A stretch of 64,000 nt of DNA from Cristatella mucedo (taxonomy: Eukaryota > Bryozoa > Phylactolaemata > Cristatellidae), in NCBI GenBank assembly GCA_009760855.2, contig WPIO01000133.1, positions 558,501-622,500 on the forward strand, written 5' to 3'. The notes beneath the pieces are model-generated. The model was not told where the DNA came from. It did not search any database and was given only the letters and a program-made list of their open reading frames with translations. The translations under genes and the position numbers were made by a program. Shown one piece after another: positions 47,205 through 55,554 of this stretch (position 1 is the first letter of the stretch; every line of letters begins with the position of its first letter).

Positions 47205-47212
47205 TCTATAGA
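47205..47212. promoter_or_regulatory. Palindromic TCTATAGA between divergent viral ATGs
   Basis: The eight-base palindrome gives CTATAGAATG towards the integrase and CTATAGAGAATG towards the zinc-knuckle gene, matching the TATATAG(A)AATG box of the other genes. It presumably serves both directions. Confidence 0.55.
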
Positions 47213-48074
47213 ATGTCGTTCTTAACTCTAAATGAAAGAAAAAAGAAGGTAGATTTAATCCTGACTCAGATATAAGTCAAGTATTCAAACCAAGACCAAA
47301 GAACATTCCACAAGGTTTCTTTAATATTTTTGAACCCAATGAAAATCATCAAGCAGACATTTTATACATGCCTAATGATTCTGGATATAAATATGCGTTG
47401 AGTGTTATTGATGTTGCTAGTAGATATAAAGAATCAAGACCTCTTAAAACAAAGTCTTCTAAAGAAGTAACAAAAGCAATAATGGATATCTACAGTAAAG
47501 GTCCTTTGAAGTGGCCAAAGAAAATGACGGTTGATCCTGGGTCAGAGTTTAAAGGAGAGTTTGCTAAAGAAATGAAAAAGCATGAAACACAAATCATCAA
47601 TGGTACTACTAAAAAGAGTGTTGCATTAGTTGAAAGAATGAATAGAACAGTTGCTGAGAGAGCATTCATTGCTCAGTATGAAAAAAAATTAGAAAGTATT
47701 AATAAAGGAGATTATACTAGAAATAAAGAGTGGGTTGATAATTTACCAAATATTATTGAATATCTAAATAATAGTGTTACAAGAATGATTGGTGAAGAAC
47801 CAGCAAAGGCGATAAAAAAAGAAAAGGTAGGACTAAAGAAACCAAAATATCATGGGGAAACCTATTAGAACTTGGGACGACTGTTAGGTATTTGTTAGAA
47901 CCGGGTGAAGGAGAAGATGAAAAAAGAAGAAGAGCTACAGACCCAACATGGAGTTTAACAAAACATACTATTGTTAAAATAATGGTATTAAGAGAACAAC
48001 CAGCTAGATATTTCGTAAATGATATTAAGAGAAGTTTTGTTAGAGAGGTGTTACAAGTTATCAACCAACATTAA
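47213..48074 (+). pseudogene. Polinton-type retrovirus-like integrase, two frame breaks
   Basis: An rve-fold DDE integrase that would insert the viral DNA into the host genome. The catalytic triad is visible: Asp in QADILY (codon 47356), Asp in VDPGSEF (47533) and Glu in VERMNR (47632), with 32 residues between the last two. Typical Polinton-integrase phrases are IDVASRYKES, GPLKWPKK and, in the C-terminal domain, RYLLEPGEGE and RRRATDPTWSL. The N-terminal HHCC zinc domain of retroviral integrases is not seen; the protein starts about 50 residues before the first Asp. Frame changes occur in an A run near 47240 and near 47845-47850, so three frames compose the gene. It ends at TAA 48072-48074, overlapping the end of the convergent membrane-protein gene. 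The family call is firm. Confidence 0.88.
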
Positions 48075-48461
48075 TTTCGGTTTTTGAGTTTCCTAGTACA
48101 ATTCCTTCAAACTCTTCTTTTGTAATTTCATCATCAGATAAGGCGTTAGTAATCCTTGAGATAATTTCAGAGTTGGAACTTAAAGCATTTCTTTTACGTT
48201 TGTCTATTTCTGATAGAACACCGTCGACTGATGCAAACATTACTGATAGGGCTGAAAAGAAAGTTACAGCATGGGTACTACTTGATGGTACTACTTGAAC
48301 ATAAGTACTTGAAACGGTTACTCCTAATGCTATTACTATATTTATAAATCTAATTGCGTATCTAGCTCTTGTTAATTTTATTAGGCATCCCCTAATTTTG
48401 TTATTAAATTTAACAGTCTCTTCATATTTTTTACAGCAAAATCTTTTCGCAAATCTGGCAT
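48061..48461 (-). pseudogene. Two-TM membrane protein, one frame break
   Basis: Starts at an ATG preceded by TATATAG. After a basic N-terminus, two hydrophobic segments appear, around RFINIVIALGVTVSSTYV and VTFFSALSVMFASV, then an acidic tail with DDEITKEEFEGI. The frame changes in a run of six T (plus strand 48427-48432) about ten codons in. No family recognised; a small virion or host-membrane protein is possible. Its last 14 bases overlap the end of the integrase on the other strand. Confidence 0.5.
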
Positions 48462-48511
48462 TTTTCTATATAAAATTTCTTATAATCTTTTTTTGTAAAT
48501 ATTTATATCCA

Positions 48512-48890
48512 CTAATCAATAGTCTCTTCAATCAACTCTTCCGGAGGTTCAAAGTCTTTTCCTTGATCTATTTCTTTTTTATTTGTTTTGTTAGTTCTAT
48601 TTTTTAGAGTAAGCTTCTGATTTAATTTTATTTATTTTTTCTATTTTTAAGCCATTGAGAAACTCTTCAAAGATTGATCCATCTCTAACCTTAGTAAATA
48701 TGTTTGCAATATCTGGTTCAGAGTGATTGATTCTTAAAGCCTTGTATTCAATAACTAGTTTAACAGCGTTTAGTAATGTTGATCTAATGTCTTCAATTCT
48801 ACCCATAGGATATGAACAAATCTTAAAATTTGAATGCTGTTGACCTTGAACTTCATTAAGGCAATCCCTACTCCTCGTTTCAACACCCAT
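48512..48890 (-). pseudogene. Unknown viral protein, helical, acidic tail
   Basis: ATG at 48890 is preceded by TATATAG. The first 97 codons (MGVETRSRDCLNEVQGQQHS at the start) are open to 48597. A Lys-rich then acidic tail (FEPPEELIEETID) continues in another frame to TAG at 48512-48514, so a length change in the T run at 48600-48605 probably splits the gene. No domain recognised. Confidence 0.45.
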
Positions 48891-48927
48891 TTCTATATAA
48901 TTTTTATTTTTGTTTTAATTAAATTAA

Positions 48928-49401
48928 TTATGCTGATTGTGCTTCAAGAGCTGCAGCAGTAGCTTTTTGTCTTTCGCTAACACCATCAGATAGATCAGGA
49001 AGAACTGCATAACACTCGTCTTTAACGATTCCAGAGATGTCTGGTTTAACTCTTGAAACTCCTGAAATAACTGTTGAGAGTGTTGGAAGTTGAGATGCAA
49101 TCCATGTTGTATAGCCAGAGATCTCAGAAGGATCATCAAGAAGTGCGTCTACTTTAGACCTAACAGTAGATTCAAGATTTGCTGTTACATCAGTTAGGCC
49201 GGCTGTTATAATCTTTTGAGCTTCGATATTACAGTCATCGAGATAGAACTTCTTAACAGAATTGTCAGTCATAACTGAAATATCTGAATCAAGTGTTTGC
49301 TGGTCGTAAGCAGTCATTCTTGACCTAACAAGATAATCAACATAAGACTTCAGGAGAGTAGCACTAGTAGCAAGATTGGGATCAGTAACGTCGTTCTGCA
49401 T
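48928..49401 (-). CDS. Unknown viral protein, 157 aa
   Basis: The frame is intact. I choose the ATG at 49401 (MQNDVTDPNLATSATLLKSY), preceded by a TATATTGG box. The sequence is largely helical, with regular hydrophobic spacing, one YVDYLVRS segment near the N-terminus that resembles fibre-type K.YVD phrases, and an Ala-rich end (ATAAALEAQSA). There is no TM segment. It could be a structural or fibre-associated protein; that is conjecture. Confidence 0.6.
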   Translation of the reverse strand: MQNDVTDPNLATSATLLKSYVDYLVRSRMTAYDQQTLDSDISVMTDNSVKKFYLDDCNIEAQKIITAGLTDVTANLESTVRSKVDALLDDPSEISGYTTWIASQLPTLSTVISGVSRVKPDISGIVKDECYAVLPDLSDGVSERQKATAAALEAQSA

Positions 49402-49456
49402 TTCCAATATAAAAAAAGAAAATTACTTATGTGTAAAAGTAATTAATTTTTTGTTT

Positions 49457-49700
49457 TTACATTATCAAATATTTGATGAAATCTATCAAATGCTGTAGTA
49501 TATTTTTTTCTTTCTTTTTCATTGTATCATATGCATCTCAAACATCTAAAAGAACCCCAAATTTTTGGTGCGGGTAGTTTAAAGATATACTTATAAAGAT
49601 CTGTATGGATGTATGGAGTGTCATCTTCAAAACCACAAAACATTTTTGCAATTCATACACCATATTCACAACAAAGAATTTTTGAAACTTTTTGATCCAT
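49457..49700 (-). pseudogene. Small paralogous protein, copy 1 (broken)
   Basis: Opens MDQKVSKILCCEY, nearly the same as the copy at 50437-50682. An in-frame TGA stands at codon 16, the frame changes near 49565, and a second TGA lies in the LLDV.DAYD segment where paralogues have Cys. Preceded by TATATAGG. Function unknown. Confidence 0.6.
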
Positions 49701-49720
49701 CTTTCTTTCCTATATAAAGT

Positions 49721-49981
49721 TTAAGATTGTTTAATAGAATCTAATTTTCTAGCCTCATCTTCTAATTTCATCATAGATTTATCAATACTTTCATAATGAT
49801 TAGCAATCACAAGAAGCGTGTCAATAAAAAATGGGTCTAATTCTTTTAACATTTTACAAGATTTACAATTAACAACAGATTCAGGCCCGTGCCATCCTAA
49901 CAGACGAAAATAAATTGAAAACATAATTTTACGTGCATCACAATTCCCAAGAACCTTTTCAAACTTGTTATCAAAATCCAT
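49721..49981 (-). CDS. Small paralogous protein, copy 2
   Basis: An 86-residue intact frame starting MDFDNKFEKVLGNCDARKI. It shares with its neighbours a V/F..[IV]L.C start and a C-terminal L..LDPFFIDTLLVIANHYE segment that aligns with LLDDSKLSVLLRICDDYD. It has a CKSC pair not seen in the others. It is the most diverged complete member. Unknown function. Confidence 0.6.
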   Translation of the reverse strand: MDFDNKFEKVLGNCDARKIMFSIYFRLLGWHGPESVVNCKSCKMLKELDPFFIDTLLVIANHYESIDKSMMKLEDEARKLDSIKQS

Positions 49982-50006
49982 TTCCTAAATAAGATTTAAG
50001 AATTGT

Positions 50007-50127
50007 TTAATTCATTTTTTTACATTTACCACAGATATCTAAAAAATGAAGAAATAAAATAAGCATATTGTTTTTTCACAAGATCGAAAAATTCCACGTA
50101 ATTAGATTCTGCTTCTGAATATTCCAT
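50007..50127 (-). pseudogene. Small paralogous protein, copy 3 (short, frame break)
   Basis: ATG at 50127 (MEYSEAESNYVEFF). The first frame stops near 50026, but another frame supplies the family-like ending FLDICGKCKKMN to TAA 50007-50009. It is shorter than the other copies and lacks the VS.IL.C start, so membership rests on the C-terminal motif. Confidence 0.4.
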
Positions 50128-50128
50128 T

Positions 50129-50440
50129 TTACTTTTTCCAAAATATAACAAATGCATCGCAAATATCTATAAGGTCAGAAATTCTTGAATCATCTAATCC
50201 ATAAAGACTCTTATAAAAATCTGGAGGAATGGTGACAATACTTTTAAAAGTGCTAAAACTATTAAAACCAAACGTACTAAAATTGCTGAAAGTATTAGAA
50301 CCAAACATAACTTTTGCAACTGCTAAAGCATCACTACAACAAAGAATTCTTGAAATTTTTTCATAAATCTTTTCCACCTCTTCTTTAGCTCCATCCCTTA
50401 TCATATTAATACTTCTAAAAAGACTATATTTACATTTCAA
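50129..50440 (-). CDS. Small paralogous protein, copy 4
   Basis: An intact 103-residue frame. After an extra N-terminal helix it shows EKISRILCCSDALAVAKVMF, a Phe/Ser/Asn-rich insert (NTFSNFSTFGFNSFSTF) and the C-terminal YGLDDSRISDLIDICDAF motif. The ATG overlaps the stop of copy 5 as ATGA, so the two are probably co-transcribed. Unknown function. Confidence 0.65.
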   Translation of the reverse strand: MKCKYSLFRSINMIRDGAKEEVEKIYEKISRILCCSDALAVAKVMFGSNTFSNFSTFGFNSFSTFKSIVTIPPDFYKSLYGLDDSRISDLIDICDAFVIFWKK

Positions 50441-50682
50441 ACTTTGAATGAGATTTTCTTATTTTGATTCCTCTTTATAATATTAAATCTCCTTTTTTTG
50501 ATACATATATCATAGTCATCACAAATCCGTAAAAGAACAGACAATTTTGAATCATCTAATAAATAAATACTCCTGCGAAACTCTTTACTAACACAAGAAG
50601 CCATCTTTGGAAAACCACAAAATATTCTCGCCATCACTTCAGCATACTCACAATCAAGAATTCTTGAAACTTTTTGATCCAT
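50437..50682 (-). CDS. Small paralogous protein, copy 5
   Basis: An intact 81-residue frame, MDQKVSRILDCEYAEVMARI, then YLLDDSKLSVLLRICDDYD and a very basic tail (RRFNIIKRNQNKK). It carries a TATATAAG box before the ATG and is the reference member for the family. No TM segment or signal peptide. Confidence 0.7.
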   Translation of the reverse strand: MDQKVSRILDCEYAEVMARIFCGFPKMASCVSKEFRRSIYLLDDSKLSVLLRICDDYDICIKKRRFNIIKRNQNKKISFKV

Positions 50683-50715
50683 ATTTTCTTATATAAGGTT
50701 TAAGAAATGGTTAAT

Positions 50716-50994
50716 TCAATTAATTTGTACTCCTTGTTTTGTTTTTGGGGTTTTTGATTTCTTAGATGCTTCTTCAAGCATTTCATTTATCTTACCTCTA
50801 CATTCCATTAGCTTATCAGAAGCTTCACAGATTTCTATAAGAACACTAACAAATGAACTATCTAAATCTGGAATAAGTTTATCAAGAGAGTGTCTAATTA
50901 TACGTTGATTGTAAATACCTTTAAGTTTTTGAAGACAGATATTTACAGCGATATCTTTTGATTGTTAGCAGCTTAAAATTCTCGAGACGTCCAT
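50716..50994 (-). pseudogene. Small paralogous protein, copy 6 (early stop)
   Basis: ATG at 50994 after TATATAG. MDVSRILSC is followed by TAA at 50965-50967 where paralogues have Glu. Beyond it the frame is open for 80 codons with DSSFVSVLIEICEASDKLME and a Lys-rich tail, ending at TGA 50716-50718. Confidence 0.6.
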
Positions 50995-51017
50995 TTCTAT
51001 ATAAGTGTAAATATTTT

Positions 51018-51227
51018 TTATAATTCATTTTCTTCATTTAAATAATTACTTCGAAATGGGGGTATATCATCAGCTTCAGTGTAAAAAGTAAAGTCGTCTT
51101 CAGCAGACTCAAAACCAGATTCTGATTCTGATTCGGATTCGGATTCGGATTCGAATTCAGGTATATAATCAGGATCTTCGGATTCTGTATCTGATATTGA
51201 CTCCGTATCTGAAATACTTATATCCAT
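51018..51227 (-). CDS. Acidic Ser/Glu-rich small protein
   Basis: I take the ATG at 51227 (MDISISDTESISDTESEDPD), 69 residues. A run of six SE pairs sits in the middle, encoded by GATTCG/GATTCT-type hexamers on the plus strand (51117-51155). Almost every third residue is acidic, so it should be disordered; such proteins can act as transactivators or DNA mimics, which is speculation here. It starts 32 bases after the end of the polymerase gene on the same strand. Confidence 0.6.
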   Translation of the reverse strand: MDISISDTESISDTESEDPDYIPEFESESESESESESGFESAEDDFTFYTEADDIPPFRSNYLNEENEL

Positions 51228-51258
51228 AGAGCTTTCTTCAACTTTTAAATTATTTTTG

Positions 51259-54200
51259 CTAAATACATTTATAACATTGACTTGGATTAGTACCTTCACT
51301 CAAAGATTTATCAATCTTATAAGCATAACTACAACGACCACAATCTAGCCAGTAACGTTTTGATTCAAATGGTGATAGTGCAACTTTTTCCATCTCATTA
51401 GTAAATAGTTCGTGTTTAACTTGAGATATTTTATGAAACTTTCTAATTTGACTTTCACCAAACTTCTCATTTTTTTACCTTTAAAAATTTCTATACTTTC
51501 AGTTAAACAACTAACAAATGTGTCATGCCCCATAGTTTTAGTTAAAACTGCTTTTGTTACTCCTTTTGCGGCAGCTTTTCCTTCAGCATCAACGATACTT
51601 ACAGAGTATAGCTTTGGTCTTAAAGCACAAACTTCTAAAATTACTTTTCCTTCTGCTTCATCCTTGAATTTACCGATTGTATCATCATCAAAATAATCAG
51701 GCATTGCTTTCATATCATCTTAAAGATTAGGTGTTTCAACGTTCATAATTAAAGAATCAGTGTCAGTATAGATTAACTTAACTTTGTCTCCATATTTCTG
51801 TTTTATAACATCGTAATAAAACTTTTGCATATGTAACTTTGATAAATCTAAAATTGCACTACCAACAGATATTGGTTTATTTAATTTTGTTTTTGATTGA
51901 TTCATTTGAAATATTGTCAAATATTTTCCAAAGTCTCTAAAGTTAACCATATTGGATCTCTTATTCGTTTATTGAATTTCTTTTTTCCTGCTTCATCAAT
52001 AGTACTAACTAAATAAGCTTTAACTCTTTTTTCAACATCACAGGTTTTACCATAGAATGAATTCATTATATGTTTCCAAAGGTTTCTTAAAAACTTTTTA
52101 CTTGAATTTAATGCTTTCATTTCAGCACACATTTCAATATAAGGTTTAAGCCATCTAGATTGACTAAACTTAAAAACTTTTTTACAACACAAATCATTCC
52201 ATGTGTTAAACAGAATTTTAAATATGTATAATGTAGAAGATAATCCTTTTTTGGTTTAAAATCACATATTAACTTAGGAATACTACTTGCTCCTGTTTTG
52301 AACTTATTTTGAAAATTTGAATATTCACTACAATTAACAACTCTATTGGAAGCACATAATGGATATTCGTTGTGTAAATCATGGTAATACTCTTTAGTTT
52401 TTGGATCGTATTCAATATCAACAACAAAGAAGTAACCAGTATCTGATTCGTCCTCTAACTTAAGAATTCTATCAATATCCCACCCTTCATTTGAAATTTC
52501 AACAATGTTTCCTTGTGGAAGAAGTTCCATCATTGCATAAGGATAAAGACTTGTTGCGTCTTGGTAAGTTATCCATGTTATTGGTTTATCCTTATCATAA
52601 TCAGGGGCTAATGGATTATTTGCCTTAACAAGTCTACTGCTAACCTGACATATTCCTCCACGAATAGATTTTTTTAACATGTCATAATTCTCTCTATCAG
52701 ACAATAACTCAATCTTTACTCCTGAAAACCAGAATACTGAATTCCATGAGAAGTTTGGTGTTGTTACAAAGTTTGCAGGATCTAATTTTAGTTTTGATAC
52801 CAAACCTTTTCTAAAACTTTCGAAACAATCAGCAAGTAATAAGACGTCTGTTTGAAGATATAAACTATGATACTCTAACATATTTTTACAATCAAACTCT
52901 TTCCAAACACCATCTGCTTTTTTATGACTTTCATCGGATATACCAGTCATGCAAACGCTTGAATAAAAGTCCTCTTTACTTGGAAGAGATGAAGTGAAAA
53001 GCTTCTCAAAAGAATCCATGAACTCGTAAGGATATTCTCCTTTAGTTGCTAGCATATTAAGATTTTTATTTGGATAAAGTTCACTTAAAACTTTGTTAGA
53101 TATTGGAAAACAATCATTAGTTTTACCCATTGTTGATGCGATAAAATTTAATGAACCAAGCATAAATTGTGCACTATCCTTAAAAACAATATCTTTAACC
53201 CTTAACATCATATACTTCTCAAGATTATTAGCTATTGGTTGTGCTTCAACACTAAAATTTTCAAGAGCTTTAACAATTATGTGTGAGTCATATCCTCTAA
53301 AGTTGTGAAATATAACCGGAAGTTGCCATCTTCTACAGTTAATTCCAGCTTTTAAGTTACAAATATGATGTGCTGGGCCTCTATATTTATTTGTCAGATG
53401 ACAGTGATCGTGAACTTTTCTCAAATCACTTACTTTTGAATTGAATGGCTCTTTACACATCCAACTGAATAAAGCATTTTCATATTCATCAAATTCACTT
53501 TCAGTTAAACAATCCATTTACTTTCTCCACTATGTTCAATCAATGTGCTTTTCAAGAAATCTGATAATTCAAATAATCTTCGAAGAAGCTTAACAACACA
53601 ATCAGATCCAACATTAATAAACCTATCAAAAACTTCCCCCTTCCAATCAACTATGATAAAAGCAGCTGAACATGGTGTGTGTGTTGAAGAATTTTCTTGT
53701 TTTTCAATTATTCACTCAAAATCGGCATAACAAACGTATGGGCATGTATTAAGATGTTTGAAAGAATCAAACTTAATAAACTTACTATCACCATGTGGCA
53801 TTAAATAAACAGTGCTTCCAGAGTTCATACTTTCACATATTTTTAAATGATTAGCTACTTTTTTTTTATCAAAGAATCTATTTAAGCATCTATGACAATA
53901 ATACTGTCTTCCTCCAGAGTTTGGTGGTCTACATAATGAATTAAAATTACTAATCAACGAATAATGTTCTTTTTTACCTTTAACAACTAGCAAAAGATTT
54001 ACATGTCTACCTTCTTTTTCATCTGATTTTTTTACAACTCTCAGTGGTGAAACCCTCGACTCTTTGTACCCGCACACGTGATATAAACATTTATACCAAC
54101 ATTCATCGCCTTCTCTAATTTATTAGCGTCTTTAACCATTAAAGGCCATTCTATCTCATTAAGAAGATTAGAGTGATTATTAGCTAATATCGTTTTTAAA

Positions 54201-54868
54201 TCATTTATTTTCCACTTATTTCTTTCTACTGGGTTTAGAGATCTTAAAACACACCACAAAGCGCAAAACTCATCATTAAGATTTTTTAAATTAATTACAC
54301 ACTTTTTCTGAACAAGATATTCAGGTGTTTCAATGTATGTACCACCGCTTAGAGGTATGTATTTAGAAATAGCAACCGAGAATGAATGATAACCAATAAA
54401 TAACAATCCAGAACCAACATTTCTGTCTACTAACATCTCAGAATTAGTTCGTAAAGAAAGCGTTACTTTTTCATATATTGAGTTAGATGATTCACTATCC
54501 ATCGTTAACATTGATTTAGATTGCACTCCTTTTCTTTCTATGTCTCCATTTTTAAACATTCTCATGTCGAATGATATTTTAAAATGAACTCTAACAAACC
54601 TCCATGAACTTCTAACTCTGTTGAGTAATTCATTTGTTTGATATCTAAAAGACTCTTTAAGTGACTCAAAGTCTGCATATGTTCTTTTTGTTTTATAAGA
54701 AAAAGTTAAAGTATTTCCACAAGCAGAAATAACAGGTTCTATGAAACCAACTTTGTTTAGTCTTCCTTTTTTTCCAACGTATTTTCTACTTAATGGTTTG
54801 AAATCAATGTTCATTAATCTTCTAGATTCAAAAGAGAAAGAATTTCTTTGACCTATTCGAGAAGACAT
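51259..54868 (-). pseudogene. Protein-primed family B DNA polymerase (pPolB), several frame breaks
   Basis: About 1,200 codons, full length for a Polinton-type pPolB, which replicates linear DNA from a protein primer. N- to C-terminus: CALWCVLRSLNPVERN near 54250 (the conserved N-terminal Cys region of Polinton polymerases), HVNLLLVV and a Cys/His finger (CHRC...HLKIC), Exo I ADFE (53715-53726), HNH-like HDHCHL...HHICNL (about 53350-53412), Exo II FHNFRGYDSH (about 53280-53313), Exo III YLQTDVLLLAD (about 52830-52862), palm motif A DATSLYPYAMM (about 52530-52560), motif B NSFYGK (about 52050), motif C YTDTDS (51753-51769), thumb LRPKLYS, and a C-terminal CGRC..CYKC zinc pair. Reading-frame changes lie near 54060, 53519, 52190, 51942 and 51470-51476, plus TGA at 53712-53714 and TAA at 51720-51722. 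All catalytic motifs are intact. TATATAGC precedes the ATG at 54868. Confidence 0.93.
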
Positions 54869-54919
54869 TTGCTATATAAGGTAAAAATATTTATGCTAAT
54901 TAATGTCGATTTGATTTTA

Positions 54920-55034
54920 GTGATGATAGAATTTTTCCTTTCGCGATATCGGGAAATTTTTTGACAACCGATGGTGAAACCGAGGTTGGAAGAAGATTTG
55001 ACGATGTCGGGAAAGGGAAAATTCATATCATCAC
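54920..55034. repeat. 115-bp imperfect palindrome at right end of viral element
   Basis: The left arm begins GTGATGATAGAATTTTTCC at 54920. The right arm ends with its near reverse complement at 55034. Mismatches are scattered over arms of about 55 bases, with the axis near 54977. It sits 52 bases upstream of the polymerase ATG and abuts SINE sequence, as expected for a viral terminus. Confidence 0.75.
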
Positions 55035-55147
55035 GTGGGTTCGAATCCTGTGGTGGGCGATCCGTTATTGCCACTGCAAGGGGTGGTGATAGCCGTAAAG
55101 GCTCTTCTGTCGCAATACAATAAAAAGGCTGTTAAATCAGCTAGTAT
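55034..55147 (+). mobile_element. SINE 3' part, cut at the viral junction
   Basis: It starts exactly at the box B-containing phrase CGTGGGTTCGAATCCTG and continues through the body to AAATCAGCTAG. The tRNA-like head is absent and was not found at the left edge of the viral block. Confidence 0.8.
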
Positions 55148-55554
55148 TTATTTATTTATTGTGGACTTGTGCCGTTGCAGAGCCCCTTCCCCGGGTTTAA
55201 ATTGCGCAACAACATAATGAACGCGCCAGGTTTGAGCGAGAGCTCGCGAGGTGGGAGCCCGGAAGGGGTGAGAGTGTTAAGATACTCCGGAGGAATGTCA
55301 ACCTCGTTTTCCCCATCAACTATCGTTTCTGCGCTACGACACACCGACGCCAAGCCCGGGATTTGTTTGGTGCGTTCTTTGCTGATTGCATCGACCGCCG
55401 TATTTTCGGCGCAAGTGTGCATAGTCCTGAAAACCAGCGTTGATCAAATAAGGAAGTGGAGGAACTTTCAAGAAACTTCCAGTTGATAAGTTCAACGATG
55501 GAAGCATGCATACATCGTTGTCAAGGAAACTTGCATGCCGAACCTGTACATAAT
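55148..55554. other. No recognisable gene
   Basis: Overlapping frames of 88-105 codons on both strands (55156-55486), with a weak transposon-helicase-like LKPGAFIMLLRNLNPGKGLC on the minus strand. That phrase matches the domain 2B region of Helitron/PIF1-type helicases, so a PIF1-like helicase remnant is possible at 55156-55422 (minus). Confidence 0.45.
55156..55422 (-). pseudogene. PIF1/Helitron-type helicase C-terminal fragment
   Basis: The 88-codon minus frame contains EYLNTLTPSGLPPRELSLKP followed by GAFIMLLRNLNPGKGLCNGT. This is the conserved segment of PIF1-like helicases found in Helitrons and in host PIF1 (NSLTPSGMPPH.L.LK.G.PIMLLRNL....GLCNGTR). Nothing upstream or downstream in the window continues the helicase, so it is a short relic, most likely of a Helitron. 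The segment similarity is direct; the parent element is inferred. Confidence 0.7.

Larger units (their letters stand above)
45374..55034. mobile_element. Endogenous Polinton/adintovirus-like DNA virus element
   Basis: Composition drops abruptly to strongly AT-rich and gene density rises from sparse to nearly continuous. The block holds a protein-primed type B DNA polymerase and a Polinton-type integrase, the two hallmark genes of Polintons and adintoviruses, plus a YqaJ-type nuclease, a fibre-like protein and about ten small genes on both strands. Boundaries are set by the junction repeats on the left and the palindrome at 54920-55034 on the right, beyond which SINE sequence begins. The YqaJ-like gene is cut at its 5' end, so the left part of the original genome is missing; capsid, packaging ATPase and protease genes may have been there. 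Several genes carry frame breaks. Classification is my inference from the hallmark genes. Confidence 0.88.

Noticed and set aside
47203-47212. Identity of the viral box with the giant-virus TCTA late promoter
   Set aside because: Only the palindromic site contains TCTA in both directions; the other genes show TATATAG in the opposite sense.
45374-55034. Capsid, packaging ATPase or protease gene
   Set aside because: No P-loop, jelly-roll-like long frame or adenain-type motif was recognised; every frame over 60 codons was read.
45374-55034. Bacterial or mollicute origin of the AT-rich block
   Set aside because: Polinton-type integrase and polymerase, absence of ribosome-binding sites, and TGA used as a stop argue against it.
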